A stretch of 64,000 nucleotides of DNA. It comes from Mediterraneibacter butyricigenes (GTDB taxonomy: Bacteria > Bacillota > Clostridia > Lachnospirales > Lachnospiraceae). Positions 8,199 to 17,190 of the stretch are shown here, in pieces. The notes beneath the pieces are model-generated. The model was given only the letters and a program-made list of their open reading frames with translations. It was not told the DNA's origin and searched no databases. Each line of letters starts with the position of its first letter. Positions within the stretch are counted from its first letter, which is position 1. The position numbers were made by a program, and so were the translations under genes. Location of the stretch: NCBI RefSeq assembly GCF_003574295.1, contig NZ_BHGK01000001.1:806001-870000 (forward strand), in the 5' to 3' direction.

Positions 8199-10388
8199 AT
8201 GACAATTCAGGGGAGTTCTAATGTAATTAAAAGGAATGGAGAAGAAGTTTCTTTCGATCGTGATAAGATCATCAACGCGATCCGGAAGGCCAATCAGGAG
8301 GTTTCTCCGATCCATCGCTTAAATGACTTTCAGATTGAGGCTATTGCCGACATGATCGTCCGAAAAGCCGTTACATCATCCAGCGCATTAAATGTAGAAG
8401 ATATTCAGGATATGGTAGAGACCGGTATCATGGAGATGCGTGGTTATGAAGTTGCACAGAAATATGTCCGCTACCGTTATAAGAGAGAATTATCCAGAAA
8501 GTCCAACAGTACCGACAACAACATTCTGGCACTGTTAGACCAGATTAATGAAAACGTAAAACAGGAAAATTCCAATAAGAATCCGACCATCAACTCTACT
8601 CAGAGAGATTATATGGCAGGTGAGGTCAGCAAGGATCTTTCCATGCGTGTCCTGCTGCCGGAAGAGATCGTACGTGCGCATGAAGAAGGAATCATCCATT
8701 TCCACGATTCCGATTATTATGCACAGAAAGAGCACAACTGCGATCTGATCAATCTGGAAGACATGCTGCAGAATGGTACCGTCATCAGCGAGACCATGAT
8801 CGAGAAGCCGCACAGCTTCTTCACCGCCTGCAACGTTACCACACAGATTGTGGCACAGGTTGCAAGTAACCAGTACGGCGGTCAGTCCTTTACTCTGGCA
8901 CATCTGGCACCATTTGTGGATATCAGTCGTCAGAAACTGCGTGCCAAAGTGATTGAAGAACGAAAAGAATGTGGAGAAGCTCTGGATGAGACCATCATCC
9001 ACAAGATTACCGAGCGTCGCCTCCGCGACGAAGTAAAGAGCGGAATCCAGACGATCCAGTATCAGCTCATTACTCTGATGACCTGTAACGGACAGGCTCC
9101 GTTCGTCACCATGTTTATGTATCTGGACGAAGTTCCGGAAGGTCAGGTTCGTGAAGACCTTGCCATGATCATCGAAGAAGCACTGCTTCAGAGACTTCAG
9201 GGCGTAAAGAATGAAAAAGGTGCCTGGATCACCCCGGCATTCCCGAAACTGATCTATGTATTGGATGAAGATAATGTAACCGAAGATTCCAAATACTGGC
9301 ATCTGACCGAACTGGCTGCAAAATGTACCGCAAAACGTATGGTCCCGGATTACATTTCCGCCAAGATCATGCGAGAGCTGAAAAAAGGCGAAGTTTATCC
9401 GTGTATGGGATGCCGTTCCTTCCTGACTGTGGAAGATTCCCAGCGCAATGCTGACGGCAGCCACAAATTCTACGGAAGATTCAATCAGGGCGTTGTTACC
9501 ATCAACCTGGTAGATGTTGCCTGTACCGCAGAAGGGGATATGGGTAAATTCTGGAAGATTCTGGACGAACGTCTGGAACTCTGCCACCGCGGATTACGCT
9601 GCAGACACGAACGTCTTCTCGGAACCATTTCCGATGTAGCACCGATCCTTTGGCAGCACGGCGCTTTGGCTCGTCTGAAGAAAGGCGAAACCATTGATAA
9701 ACTGCTTTATGGCGGATATTCCACTATTTCTCTGGGCTATGCAGGTCTCTATGAAATGTGCGTCCGCATGATGGGCAAGACTCATACCGATCCGGAAGCC
9801 AGCAAATTTGCTCTGGATGTTATGCAGCATCTGAATGATAAATGTAACGAATGGAAAGCTGCTGAAAATATCAGCTATTCCGTATATGGTACTCCGATGG
9901 AATCTACCACTTATAAATTTGCAAAATGCTTACAGAAACGGTTTGGTATCATTCCGGGTGTTACCGATAAGAACTACATCACCAACAGCTACCACGTCCA
10001 TGTAACCGAGGAAATCGATGCTTTCAGCAAGCTGAAATTTGAATCTGCATTCCAGAAGCTGTCCCCGGGTGGAGCCATCAGCTACGTAGAAGTTCCGAAC
10101 ATGCAGGATAATATTCCGGCGGTGCTCTCCGTCATGCAGTTCATCTACAACAACATCATGTACGCAGAGCTGAATACCAAGAGCGACTACTGCGAAGTAT
10201 GCGGATACGATGGAGAAATCAAGATCAAAGAAGACGAGACCGGCAAACTGATCTGGGAATGCCCGAACTGTGGAAATCAGGATCAGAGAAAAATGAGCGT
10301 TGCCCGCAGAACCTGTGGTTATATCGGAACCCAGTTCTGGAATCAGGGACGTACTCAGGAAATCAAAGACCGGGTACTGCACCTGTAA
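8199..10388 (+). CDS. nrdD: Anaerobic (class III) ribonucleoside-triphosphate reductase
   Basis: Oxygen-sensitive glycyl-radical enzyme reducing NTPs to dNTPs with formate as reductant. An ATP-cone allosteric domain (about residues 1-95, starting VIKRNGEEVSFDRDKI) precedes the catalytic barrel. The C-terminal zinc site has two CxxC pairs (CEVC and CPNC), and the radical glycine is Gly707 in RRTCGYIGTQFW. The 729-residue length is complete. RBS AAGGAGG precedes the ATG by about 10 bases. Regulation by NrdR is indicated by the box upstream. Formate made by the neighbouring PFL is the electron donor for this class, so the gene order is metabolically coherent. Confidence 0.97.
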   Translation: MTIQGSSNVIKRNGEEVSFDRDKIINAIRKANQEVSPIHRLNDFQIEAIADMIVRKAVTSSSALNVEDIQDMVETGIMEMRGYEVAQKYVRYRYKRELSRKSNSTDNNILALLDQINENVKQENSNKNPTINSTQRDYMAGEVSKDLSMRVLLPEEIVRAHEEGIIHFHDSDYYAQKEHNCDLINLEDMLQNGTVISETMIEKPHSFFTACNVTTQIVAQVASNQYGGQSFTLAHLAPFVDISRQKLRAKVIEERKECGEALDETIIHKITERRLRDEVKSGIQTIQYQLITLMTCNGQAPFVTMFMYLDEVPEGQVREDLAMIIEEALLQRLQGVKNEKGAWITPAFPKLIYVLDEDNVTEDSKYWHLTELAAKCTAKRMVPDYISAKIMRELKKGEVYPCMGCRSFLTVEDSQRNADGSHKFYGRFNQGVVTINLVDVACTAEGDMGKFWKILDERLELCHRGLRCRHERLLGTISDVAPILWQHGALARLKKGETIDKLLYGGYSTISLGYAGLYEMCVRMMGKTHTDPEASKFALDVMQHLNDKCNEWKAAENISYSVYGTPMESTTYKFAKCLQKRFGIIPGVTDKNYITNSYHVHVTEEIDAFSKLKFESAFQKLSPGGAISYVEVPNMQDNIPAVLSVMQFIYNNIMYAELNTKSDYCEVCGYDGEIKIKEDETGKLIWECPNCGNQDQRKMSVARRTCGYIGTQFWNQGRTQEIKDRVLHL

Positions 10389-10426
10389 AAGCTCTTTCAA
10401 ATTATAAGTTCTTAATTATAGTTTTT

Positions 10427-10462
10427 AAACGAGATAGAACAGAATGCTTCTATCTCGTTTTT
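10427..10462 (+). terminator. Intrinsic terminator after nrdD
   Basis: A 13-bp perfect stem (AACGAGATAGAA with TTCTATCTCGTT) has an 8-base loop and ends in a T run. It separates nrdD from nrdG, so nrdG must either use its own promoter or depend on read-through. Confidence 0.85.
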
Positions 10463-10552
10463 CGACCTTACTTTTATTTTTAGAGGAGCATTTTTCACTA
10501 TTATTCTATCTAAGATTACTCATAATATTTTCTTATACGGAGGGATGAAATC

Positions 10553-11092
10553 ATGAATTACGGAACCATCAAACCCTGTGATATTGCAAACGGAATCGGC
10601 GTTCGCGTCAGCCTCTTTGTGTCCGGCTGCCGCCATCACTGCAAAGGCTGTTTCAATGCCGAGGCCTGGGATTTCAACTTTGGAGTTCCTTATACCAAAG
10701 ATACCGAAAAAGAGATTATAGAGGCCTTAGAACCGTCTTATATCGAAGGCTTCTCTCTCCTTGGCGGGGAACCCTTCGAGCCGGAGAATCAGCCCGTACT
10801 GGCCGAACTCCTGCAAAAGATCAAGGCGACCTATCCGGAGAAAAATGTCTGGTGTTACAGCGGATATCTCTTTGATTCTGATCTACAACCGGGCGGAAGC
10901 GTCTACACAGAATTCACAGATCAGATGTTAGAAATGATCGATGTTCTGGTGGACGGAGAATTTATTGAAGCACAAAAAGATATTACCCTTCGGTTCCGCG
11001 GATCTTCCAATCAGCGGATCATTGACGTAAAAAAAAGCAGAGAGGCACAACAGGTTGTACTCTCTCCGCTTCAGAAAAAACGGGAGTTTTAA
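10553..11092 (+). CDS. nrdG: Anaerobic ribonucleotide reductase activating protein
   Basis: Radical SAM activase that generates the glycyl radical on NrdD. The cluster-binding motif is Cys26-x3-Cys30-x2-Cys33 (SGCRHHCKGCFN), followed by SLLGGEPFEPEN, the SAM-contacting GGE region. At 179 residues it has the usual minimal NrdG size without auxiliary clusters. RBS GGAGGG is about 10 bases before the ATG. It follows nrdD after a strong terminator, and its stop codon lies two bases from the convergent feoB stop. Confidence 0.95.
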   Translation: MNYGTIKPCDIANGIGVRVSLFVSGCRHHCKGCFNAEAWDFNFGVPYTKDTEKEIIEALEPSYIEGFSLLGGEPFEPENQPVLAELLQKIKATYPEKNVWCYSGYLFDSDLQPGGSVYTEFTDQMLEMIDVLVDGEFIEAQKDITLRFRGSSNQRIIDVKKSREAQQVVLSPLQKKREF

Positions 11093-11094
11093 TT

Positions 11095-13566
11095 TCACCC
11101 TATCCCAATTATCATTCCCACCATATGTACCGCAAATGCCACGATCCAGGCGATTCCGCACTGTAAGATCACAGTCAGAATTGCCGTCCACATACTTTCC
11201 ATTTCTCGTCGTACCGTAGCGATCGCTGCCACACAAGGTGTATACAGCAGGGTAAACACCAGAAATACGATAGCGGTAAATGGGCTAAAAATGGTCTGAA
11301 GCAGTGCCAGATTTCCACCGTTTAATACGGATAACGTAGACACTACACTCTCTTTTGCGATAAAACCTGTAATCAAGGCTGTGGATACTTTCCAGTTTCC
11401 GAAGCCAAGTGGTGCAAAAATCGGAGCAATCCAGCTTCCGATCAATGCCAGCAGACTCTTATCCGCACTCGCTGCGATATTCAGTCCGGCATCAAAGGTC
11501 TGTAAGAACCAGACTACGATGGTTGCCAGAAAGATAATGGTAAATGCTTTCTGCAGGAACCCTTTTGCTTTATCCCAGAGAAGCTGGCATACATTTTTTG
11601 CTCCTGGCATCCGGTAATTCGGCAGTTCCATTACGAACGGAACCGGCTCGCCTTTATATCGGGTGTTGCGCAGGATTACCGCGTACAGGATTCCGCACAA
11701 AATTCCGAACACATACAGCCCCACCATCACCAGACCTCTCCACGGTCTCGGGAAAAATGCAGTCGTAAACAGTCCGTAAATCGGCAATTTTGCACTGCAG
11801 CTCATAAACGGGATCAGCAAAATCGTCATTTTACGATCCCGCTCACTGGACAGGGTTCTGGTGGCCATCACTGCCGGAACCGAACACCCGAATCCTACCA
11901 ACATCGGCACGATACTTCGTCCGGACAATCCCACTTTTCTTAAGATTTTATCCATGACAAAGGCAACTCTTGCCATATAACCGGTATCTTCCAGAATCGA
12001 CAGGAAGAAAAACAAGGTCACGATTGTCGGCAGGAAACTGAGTACACTTCCCACGCCACTGCAGATTCCGTCCACAACCAGGGATCTGACCACCGGGTTT
12101 ACATTTGCAGAAACCAGACCATGTTCGATTCCATTCGTCACCAAATCTACCAGATACGACATGCCATCCGATAAAAATGCACCGATAAAGTTAAAGGTCA
12201 GAATAAAGACCAGTGCCATAATCCCGATAAAGCACGGAATTGCTGTATATTTTCCGGTCAGGATCTTATCCATCTCCACACTTCGTCTGTGTTCTTTGCT
12301 CTCTGCCGGCTTCACCACCGTCTTCTCACAAAGCTGCTCGATAAACGTAAACCGCATATTCGCAAGTGCTGCTTCCCGTTCCAGTCCGCTGTCTTTTTCC
12401 ATCAGCTCTACCAGATGTCCCAGGGTCTCTTCTTCCTCTTTCGGGATTTCCATTGCCTGTCGAATCAGCGCATCATCTTCCAACATCTTCGTTGCCGCAA
12501 ATCGAACCGGAAGTCCGGCTTTTTTTGCATAAGGCTCCAACAGGTGAACTGCTGCATGGATACACCGATGTACTGCACTTCCCGGATCATTTGCCCCTCG
12601 ATCTTCACAGAAATCGATTCGTCCCGGTGCTTCCCGATGTCTTGCCACATGCATGGCATGATCAATCAGTTCATCAATTCCTTCATTTTTTACCGCCGAA
12701 ATCGGAACTACCGGAATTCCAAGTAATGTCTCCAGTTCATTGATCCGTATGGATCCTCCATTTTCCCGAACCTCATCCATCATATTCAACGCCAGAACCA
12801 TAGGAATTCCCAGTTCCATTAACTGCATCGTCAGATACAGATTCCGTTCGATATTAGAAGCATCTACAATGTTAATGATTCCTGTCGGCTTGTTCTTGAT
12901 CAGAAAATCTCTGGTAACAATTTCTTCATTTGAATACGGTGACAGAGAATAAATTCCCGGAAGATCCGTCACAGTTGCTTCCGGGTGTCTCCGGATACTT
13001 CCCTCTTTTTTATCCACAGTTACACCTGGGAAATTTCCCACATGCTGATTGGATCCCGTCAACTGATTGAATAACGTCGTCTTTCCACAGTTCTGATTTC
13101 CTGCCAGCGCAAAGGAAATGGGCTCGCCTTTCGGGATGGTCTCCCCGATTTTATTTACATGATAGTCTCCGGCTTTTCCAAGTTCTCCTTTTCTCGGATG
13201 AGCGATCGGCTGATGCAGTTCCTTTGCATTTCTCTTTTCTTCCGCCGTTCTACCTGTTGCTCTGTCTTCGGATCGTTCTCCGGATTTCTTTCCGGATTGC
13301 TCCGTCCTTGTTTCTGATGTTTCTGTTATGTTCCCGCTTAATTCATCCGGTACGATGTCTATCTTTCCGGCTTCCTCCAGACGCAATGTCAGTTCATATC
13401 CCCGAAGTTCCATCTGGATTGGATCTCCCATGGGCGCTACTTTTCGAAGCGTCACAATGGTTCCCGGCGTCAGTCCCATATCCAGAAGATGATGGTGCAG
13501 TGCACCCTGTCCGTTTACTTTGATGATTGTTCCTTTTTGACCGATTTCTAGTTGATCCAGTGTCAT
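11095..13566 (-). CDS. feoB: Ferrous iron transporter, FeoA-FeoB fusion
   Basis: Inner-membrane Fe(II) importer with a cytoplasmic GTPase domain. Residues 1-75 form a FeoA-like SH3 domain fused to FeoB. A charged, low-complexity linker (about 78-150) follows. The G domain has G1 GNQNCGKTT (156-164), G3 DLPGIYS (201-207) and G4 NMMD (261-264). The rest carries the two Gate regions (for example VGFGCSVPAVMATRTL) and about eight membrane segments; the total is 823 residues. It is a single-gene transcription unit with its own promoter at 13673-13701. FeoA-FeoB fusions are known in Clostridia, so the fusion itself is not new. Confidence 0.96.
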   Translation of the reverse strand: MTLDQLEIGQKGTIIKVNGQGALHHHLLDMGLTPGTIVTLRKVAPMGDPIQMELRGYELTLRLEEAGKIDIVPDELSGNITETSETRTEQSGKKSGERSEDRATGRTAEEKRNAKELHQPIAHPRKGELGKAGDYHVNKIGETIPKGEPISFALAGNQNCGKTTLFNQLTGSNQHVGNFPGVTVDKKEGSIRRHPEATVTDLPGIYSLSPYSNEEIVTRDFLIKNKPTGIINIVDASNIERNLYLTMQLMELGIPMVLALNMMDEVRENGGSIRINELETLLGIPVVPISAVKNEGIDELIDHAMHVARHREAPGRIDFCEDRGANDPGSAVHRCIHAAVHLLEPYAKKAGLPVRFAATKMLEDDALIRQAMEIPKEEEETLGHLVELMEKDSGLEREAALANMRFTFIEQLCEKTVVKPAESKEHRRSVEMDKILTGKYTAIPCFIGIMALVFILTFNFIGAFLSDGMSYLVDLVTNGIEHGLVSANVNPVVRSLVVDGICSGVGSVLSFLPTIVTLFFFLSILEDTGYMARVAFVMDKILRKVGLSGRSIVPMLVGFGCSVPAVMATRTLSSERDRKMTILLIPFMSCSAKLPIYGLFTTAFFPRPWRGLVMVGLYVFGILCGILYAVILRNTRYKGEPVPFVMELPNYRMPGAKNVCQLLWDKAKGFLQKAFTIIFLATIVVWFLQTFDAGLNIAASADKSLLALIGSWIAPIFAPLGFGNWKVSTALITGFIAKESVVSTLSVLNGGNLALLQTIFSPFTAIVFLVFTLLYTPCVAAIATVRREMESMWTAILTVILQCGIAWIVAFAVHMVGMIIGIG

Positions 13567-13622
13567 GATTCGGCTCTCCTCTGCTGTGATTGTTTTATCG
13601 ATAGTTCTCTTCTGCTCCTCCT

Positions 13623-13648
13623 CTTATTGAGAAAAATCTTATTGAGAA
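13623..13648. promoter_or_regulatory. Direct repeat in the feoB leader, possible iron-regulator site
   Basis: The 11-mer CTTATTGAGAA occurs twice with a 15-bp period (13623-13633 and 13638-13648), just downstream of the feoB promoter -10. An AT-rich stretch with partial Fur-like dyad character (13648-13668) adjoins it. Binding by Fur or a DtxR-family protein is plausible but not shown by a clear consensus. Confidence 0.35.
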
Positions 13649-13672
13649 TTTTTATTAATTAGAATCATTTTT

Positions 13673-13701
13673 ATGTTAAAACAATCACTCTGGAAAGTCA
13701 A
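13673..13701 (-). promoter_or_regulatory. feoB promoter
   Basis: Minus strand -35 TTGACT (13696-13701) and -10 TAACAT (13673-13678) with a 17-base spacer. The -35 overlaps the stop codon of the upstream HAD gene. Confidence 0.65.
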
Positions 13702-14369
13702 GAAAGCTGCCTTAGTTTTTCCGGCAATTCCCGGATATCATTCAGGAACAGATCACTTCCTTTTAGCTCCTCGTCTGAACCAAAGCCATACCTGCATCCG
13801 ATAAAAATTCCATCTGCTGCTCTTGCTGCTGCCAGATCACTGTCCCGGTCTCCAATCACAACCGCCTTTGTCTCTGACTGTTCCTCCAGCACTGTCTTTA
13901 TAATCTCTGTCTTTGGAGCAAATCCATAGCTTTCACAGTCATAAAATTTCTGAAACCATCGCTCCAATTGAAACCCTTTCCAGTTTGCTTCTTTATATAT
14001 GATACTGCAATTGCTTAAAATCACCATCGGATATCCGTCCTGTTTCAACCGGTCTAAGACCTCTCGCACACCCGGATACCATCTGGCATGTCCCATTTCA
14101 ATCTGCTTTTTCATCTGCTTCGCGACTTCTTTTGCAGCAGCCTCACGTCTTACAAGTGGCAGATTTCCTGCCAGATCTTCCCACATTTCCTGCCGGTTCA
14201 TTCCCAGCCATCCGGCGATCCGTTCCCTTTTTAATTCCTGTGGCAGCACCAGCCCTTCTTCTACCAGCCCCTGATACACCGTTTTGACGGACGGTTCGTA
14301 GATTTCTATGGTATGGTGCAGGGTTCCGTCATAGTCGAAAATTAAAAGTGGTTTGTCATTTTTCTTCAT
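13698..14369 (-). CDS. HAD-superfamily (subfamily IA) phosphatase downstream of rib genes
   Basis: Cytoplasmic haloacid-dehalogenase-fold hydrolase of 223 residues. Motif I is FDYDGTLHHT near residues 11-20 with the Asp nucleophile and the Asp+2. Motif II is the Ser in VILSNCS, and motif III/IV is GDRDSDLAAARAAD. A helical cap is inserted after motif I, as in phosphoglycolate-type phosphatases. I start at MKKNDKP because AGAGGGAA precedes that ATG with good spacing. It lies 151 bp after ribH with no clear terminator between them. HAD enzymes perform the dephosphorylation step of riboflavin synthesis in other bacteria, so this gene is a candidate for it, but the substrate cannot be read from the sequence. 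Confidence 0.8.
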   Translation of the reverse strand: MKKNDKPLLIFDYDGTLHHTIEIYEPSVKTVYQGLVEEGLVLPQELKRERIAGWLGMNRQEMWEDLAGNLPLVRREAAAKEVAKQMKKQIEMGHARWYPGVREVLDRLKQDGYPMVILSNCSIIYKEANWKGFQLERWFQKFYDCESYGFAPKTEIIKTVLEEQSETKAVVIGDRDSDLAAARAADGIFIGCRYGFGSDEELKGSDLFLNDIRELPEKLRQLS

Positions 14370-14520
14370 ACATTCCCTCTTTTGCAGCATTTTCTATATC
14401 CTCTGTTTTTCTCTTTTATAAGTAGCTCCGAACAACAATCCTGTGGAACTGCTTCTATCCTACATCTACCCCAGAAATTTATCCAGAAGATTGATCTCTT
14501 TTCCCGGTTTTTTCCCGGTT

Positions 14521-14994
14521 TTACATCTGTTCCAGAAGGTTTACCATCTCGATCGCAGACAATGCACAATCGTAACCCTTATTTCCGGCTTTACTTCCTG
14601 CTCTTGCAATAGCCTGTTCGATATTTTCTGTGGTAATGACACCAAAAAGAACCGGAATTCCGGACTGTAATCCTACCTGCGCCACACCTTTGGAAACTTC
14701 ATTGCAAACATAATCATAGTGTGTTGTATCTCCGCGAATGACTGCACCTACACAGATCACTGCGTCATACTTTCCGGAATTTGCCATCTTTGCGGCAGTG
14801 ATCGGAATTTCAAATGCTCCCGGCACCCAGGCTGCTGTAATGTTGTCATCAGAGACACCGTGACGCACCAGTCCGTCAACAGCTCCACCCAACAGCTTGT
14901 TTACGATAATTTCATTAAATCTCGCTGCCACGATTCCCACTTTCATCCCCTCTTTTGCTACCACATTTCCTTCTAATACTTTGATCTCTTTCAT
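14521..14994 (-). CDS. ribH: 6,7-dimethyl-8-ribityllumazine synthase
   Basis: Condenses 5-amino-6-ribitylaminouracil with 3,4-dihydroxy-2-butanone 4-phosphate in the penultimate step of riboflavin synthesis. The 157 residues show the family signatures AARFNE (substrate Phe), [23 protein letters not shown] (catalytic His) and [11 protein letters not shown]. It is the last recognisable rib gene of the FMN-riboswitch operon, 93 bp after ribBA. Such proteins usually assemble as pentamers or 60-mers; that is family knowledge, not visible here. Confidence 0.96.
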   Translation of the reverse strand: MKEIKVLEGNVVAKEGMKVGIVAARFNEIIVNKLLGGAVDGLVRHGVSDDNITAAWVPGAFEIPITAAKMANSGKYDAVICVGAVIRGDTTHYDYVCNEVSKGVAQVGLQSGIPVLFGVITTENIEQAIARAGSKAGNKGYDCALSAIEMVNLLEQM

Positions 14995-15087
14995 GTTCTT
15001 TGTCTCCTTTTTCTTTTTTATTTCTTGAAATTTTTTCCTTTATAACTTTTTCTGATTTCTGCACGTTTCAAATGTACCTATGAATTT

Positions 15088-16299
15088 CTAAAATTGAATG
15101 TCGCGGAAAATATGTCCCATCTTTTCCTGTTTTGTTTTCAGGTAAATCTGATCATATTTCTGCGGTGCGATCTCGATCGGAACCCGCTCTTTGATTTCCA
15201 GTCCAAACCCGCTTAAGCCATACACTTTATCCGGATTGTTGGTCAGTAGTCGCAGGGATTTCACCCCCAGATCCGACAAGATCTGTGCTCCTACCCAATA
15301 TTCCCGAAGATCCGGTGCGAATCCCAGTTCCAGATTGGCCTCCACTGTGTCAAAGCCTTTTTCCTGTAACTCGTAGGCTTTCAGTTTGTTGATCAATCCG
15401 ATGCCACGGCCTTCCTGTCTCATATATAAAATGATACCGCGGCCTTCTTTTTCCACCTGCTCCATTGCTTTTTGCAACTGCTCTCCACAGTCACACCGTC
15501 TGGATCCGAAGGTATCCCCCGTCAGGCACTCAGAATGTACCCGGCAGAGCACATTTTCTCCCTCCCCGATCTCACCTTTGACCAGTGCCACATGATGCTC
15601 GCCCGTGATATCATTGACATAGCCATGAATCGTGAAGTCTCCGTATTTCGTCGGCATTTTCGCAACTGCTTCACAGTTCACATGCTTTTCATGCAGTCTG
15701 CAATAATCCTGCAATTCTTTGATGGTGATAAATTTCAGTCCATAGGTATTTGCCAGTTTCCAGAGATTTTCTGTCCGCATCATGGTTCCGTCCTCTTCCA
15801 TGATCTCACAGCAGACACCACATTCTTTCAGTCCCGCCAGCCGCATCAGATCTACGGTTGCTTCTGTATGACCGTTTCTCACCAACACCCCGCCTTTTCT
15901 TGCGGTCAACGGGAAGACATGCCCCGGTCTTCTCAGATCTTCCGGCTTCGTCCCCTCTTCCACGCATTTCATCATGGTATAGGATCTCTCTGCTGCCGAG
16001 ATTCCTGTGGTAGTGTCCTTGTGATCGATGGATACGGTAAATGCAGTGGAATGGTTGTCTGTGTTCTCGGATACCATCTGCGCCAGTCCCAGTTTATTTG
16101 CCAGTTCTTTGGACATCGGAGTACAGATCAGACCCTTGGCATGGCTTGCCATAAAATTGATATTTTCCTGTGTGGCAAATTCTGCGGCACAGATCATGTC
16201 TCCCTCATTTTCCCGATCCGGATCATCCGTCACCAGAATGATCTTTCCTGCCTTTAAGTCTTCCAACGCTTCTTCAATCGTATTGTATGGATATTTCAT
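15088..16299 (-). CDS. ribBA: Bifunctional DHBP synthase / GTP cyclohydrolase II
   Basis: Fusion enzyme supplying both branches of riboflavin synthesis. The N-terminal half (about 1-200) is 3,4-dihydroxy-2-butanone 4-phosphate synthase with the acidic [10 protein letters not shown] loop (25-34) and the GHTEATVDL segment. The C-terminal half (about 205-403) is GTP cyclohydrolase II with zinc ligands in [18 protein letters not shown] and the catalytic RQEGRGIGL. Both halves look intact, so both activities are expected. It lies between ribE (173 bp upstream) and ribH (93 bp downstream). Confidence 0.96.
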   Translation of the reverse strand: MKYPYNTIEEALEDLKAGKIILVTDDPDRENEGDMICAAEFATQENINFMASHAKGLICTPMSKELANKLGLAQMVSENTDNHSTAFTVSIDHKDTTTGISAAERSYTMMKCVEEGTKPEDLRRPGHVFPLTARKGGVLVRNGHTEATVDLMRLAGLKECGVCCEIMEEDGTMMRTENLWKLANTYGLKFITIKELQDYCRLHEKHVNCEAVAKMPTKYGDFTIHGYVNDITGEHHVALVKGEIGEGENVLCRVHSECLTGDTFGSRRCDCGEQLQKAMEQVEKEGRGIILYMRQEGRGIGLINKLKAYELQEKGFDTVEANLELGFAPDLREYWVGAQILSDLGVKSLRLLTNNPDKVYGLSGFGLEIKERVPIEIAPQKYDQIYLKTKQEKMGHIFRDIQF

Positions 16300-16471
16300 G
16301 TTCTCGTCCTCCTTCTTTTGTATGATCCTTTTCTGCTTTTGTTTCTGTCTTTTTTAATTGTCCTTTCTGACATTCAGCCATTTTTTTGTTTATGACATCC
16401 TGCTTCTTTAACTCCTGACTTCTTCTCCGCTCACTGATTAATGGTTGTACACTCTCTTGTCTCCCCCCAAT

Positions 16472-17152
16472 TTAGATTTCAAGAGCCTGCAAATCTTCCA
16501 TCGTCAGACCGGAAGGTTTTTTTGCCGTTCCATTTTCCTTGTCAACTCCTGACCGCTTTGCAACCCCTAGCAGCTTCTCCACATATTTTCCAACGATATC
16601 ATTTTCCAGATTCACCGGATCACCGATCTGCTTCGTCAGCAGAGTGGTTTCCTCTCCGGTATGCGGAATCACCGATACAGAAAATGTCTGCTCCGTTTCC
16701 TCTGCTCTTGCAACTGTCAGGCTGATTCCATCGATACAAATCGAGCCTTTTTCCACGATTAGATTCAGGATATCCGGACTTGCCTGAATCGTAATCCAGA
16801 CTGCATTTCCTTCTTTTATCTTTTCCTGAATTACACCGGTTCCGTCAATATGACCGGATACGATGTGACCGCCAAATCTGCCATCCGCTGCCATGGCCCG
16901 TTCCAGATTTACTTTGGAACCGTTTTTCAACATTCCAAGTGCACTTCTTCGGAAAGTTTCCGCCATCACATCCGCCGTAAATCCATCCGGCTTCAATGAG
17001 GTCACGGTCAGGCAGACTCCGTTGACCGCAATGCTGTCTCCGATCTTCGTCCCTTCCAGAACTTTCGCGGCCCTGATCTCCAACGTACCGGAGATTCCCT
17101 GCATCGTCACACGCCTGACCGTCCCCTGTTCTTCTATAATTCCTGTGAACAT
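16472..17152 (-). CDS. ribE: Riboflavin synthase, alpha chain
   Basis: Dismutates two molecules of 6,7-dimethyl-8-ribityllumazine to riboflavin and the pyrimidine precursor. The two lumazine-binding repeats are visible: MFTGIIEEQGTV with SIAVNGVCLTV (about 1-90), and GHIVSGHIDGTG with GSICIDGISLTV (about 95-195). The C-terminal 25 residues (from VAKRSGVDKENG) are an extra charged tail. At 226 residues it is slightly longer than average. It lies 38 bp after ribD. The tail keeps the reading frame and shows no separate domain. Confidence 0.96.
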   Translation of the reverse strand: MFTGIIEEQGTVRRVTMQGISGTLEIRAAKVLEGTKIGDSIAVNGVCLTVTSLKPDGFTADVMAETFRRSALGMLKNGSKVNLERAMAADGRFGGHIVSGHIDGTGVIQEKIKEGNAVWITIQASPDILNLIVEKGSICIDGISLTVARAEETEQTFSVSVIPHTGEETTLLTKQIGDPVNLENDIVGKYVEKLLGVAKRSGVDKENGTAKKPSGLTMEDLQALEI

Positions 17153-17190
17153 ATTTTCAAATCACCGTTCCTTTCTCACATCATCAACGA

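Noticed and set aside
8535-9587. 350-codon open frame on the minus strand inside nrdD
   Set aside because: Antisense shadow of a well-conserved gene; no RBS and no recognisable domain.
15472-16257. Long plus-strand frame opposite ribBA
   Set aside because: Complement of an intact enzyme gene; composition rich in His and Cys as expected for a shadow, no RBS.
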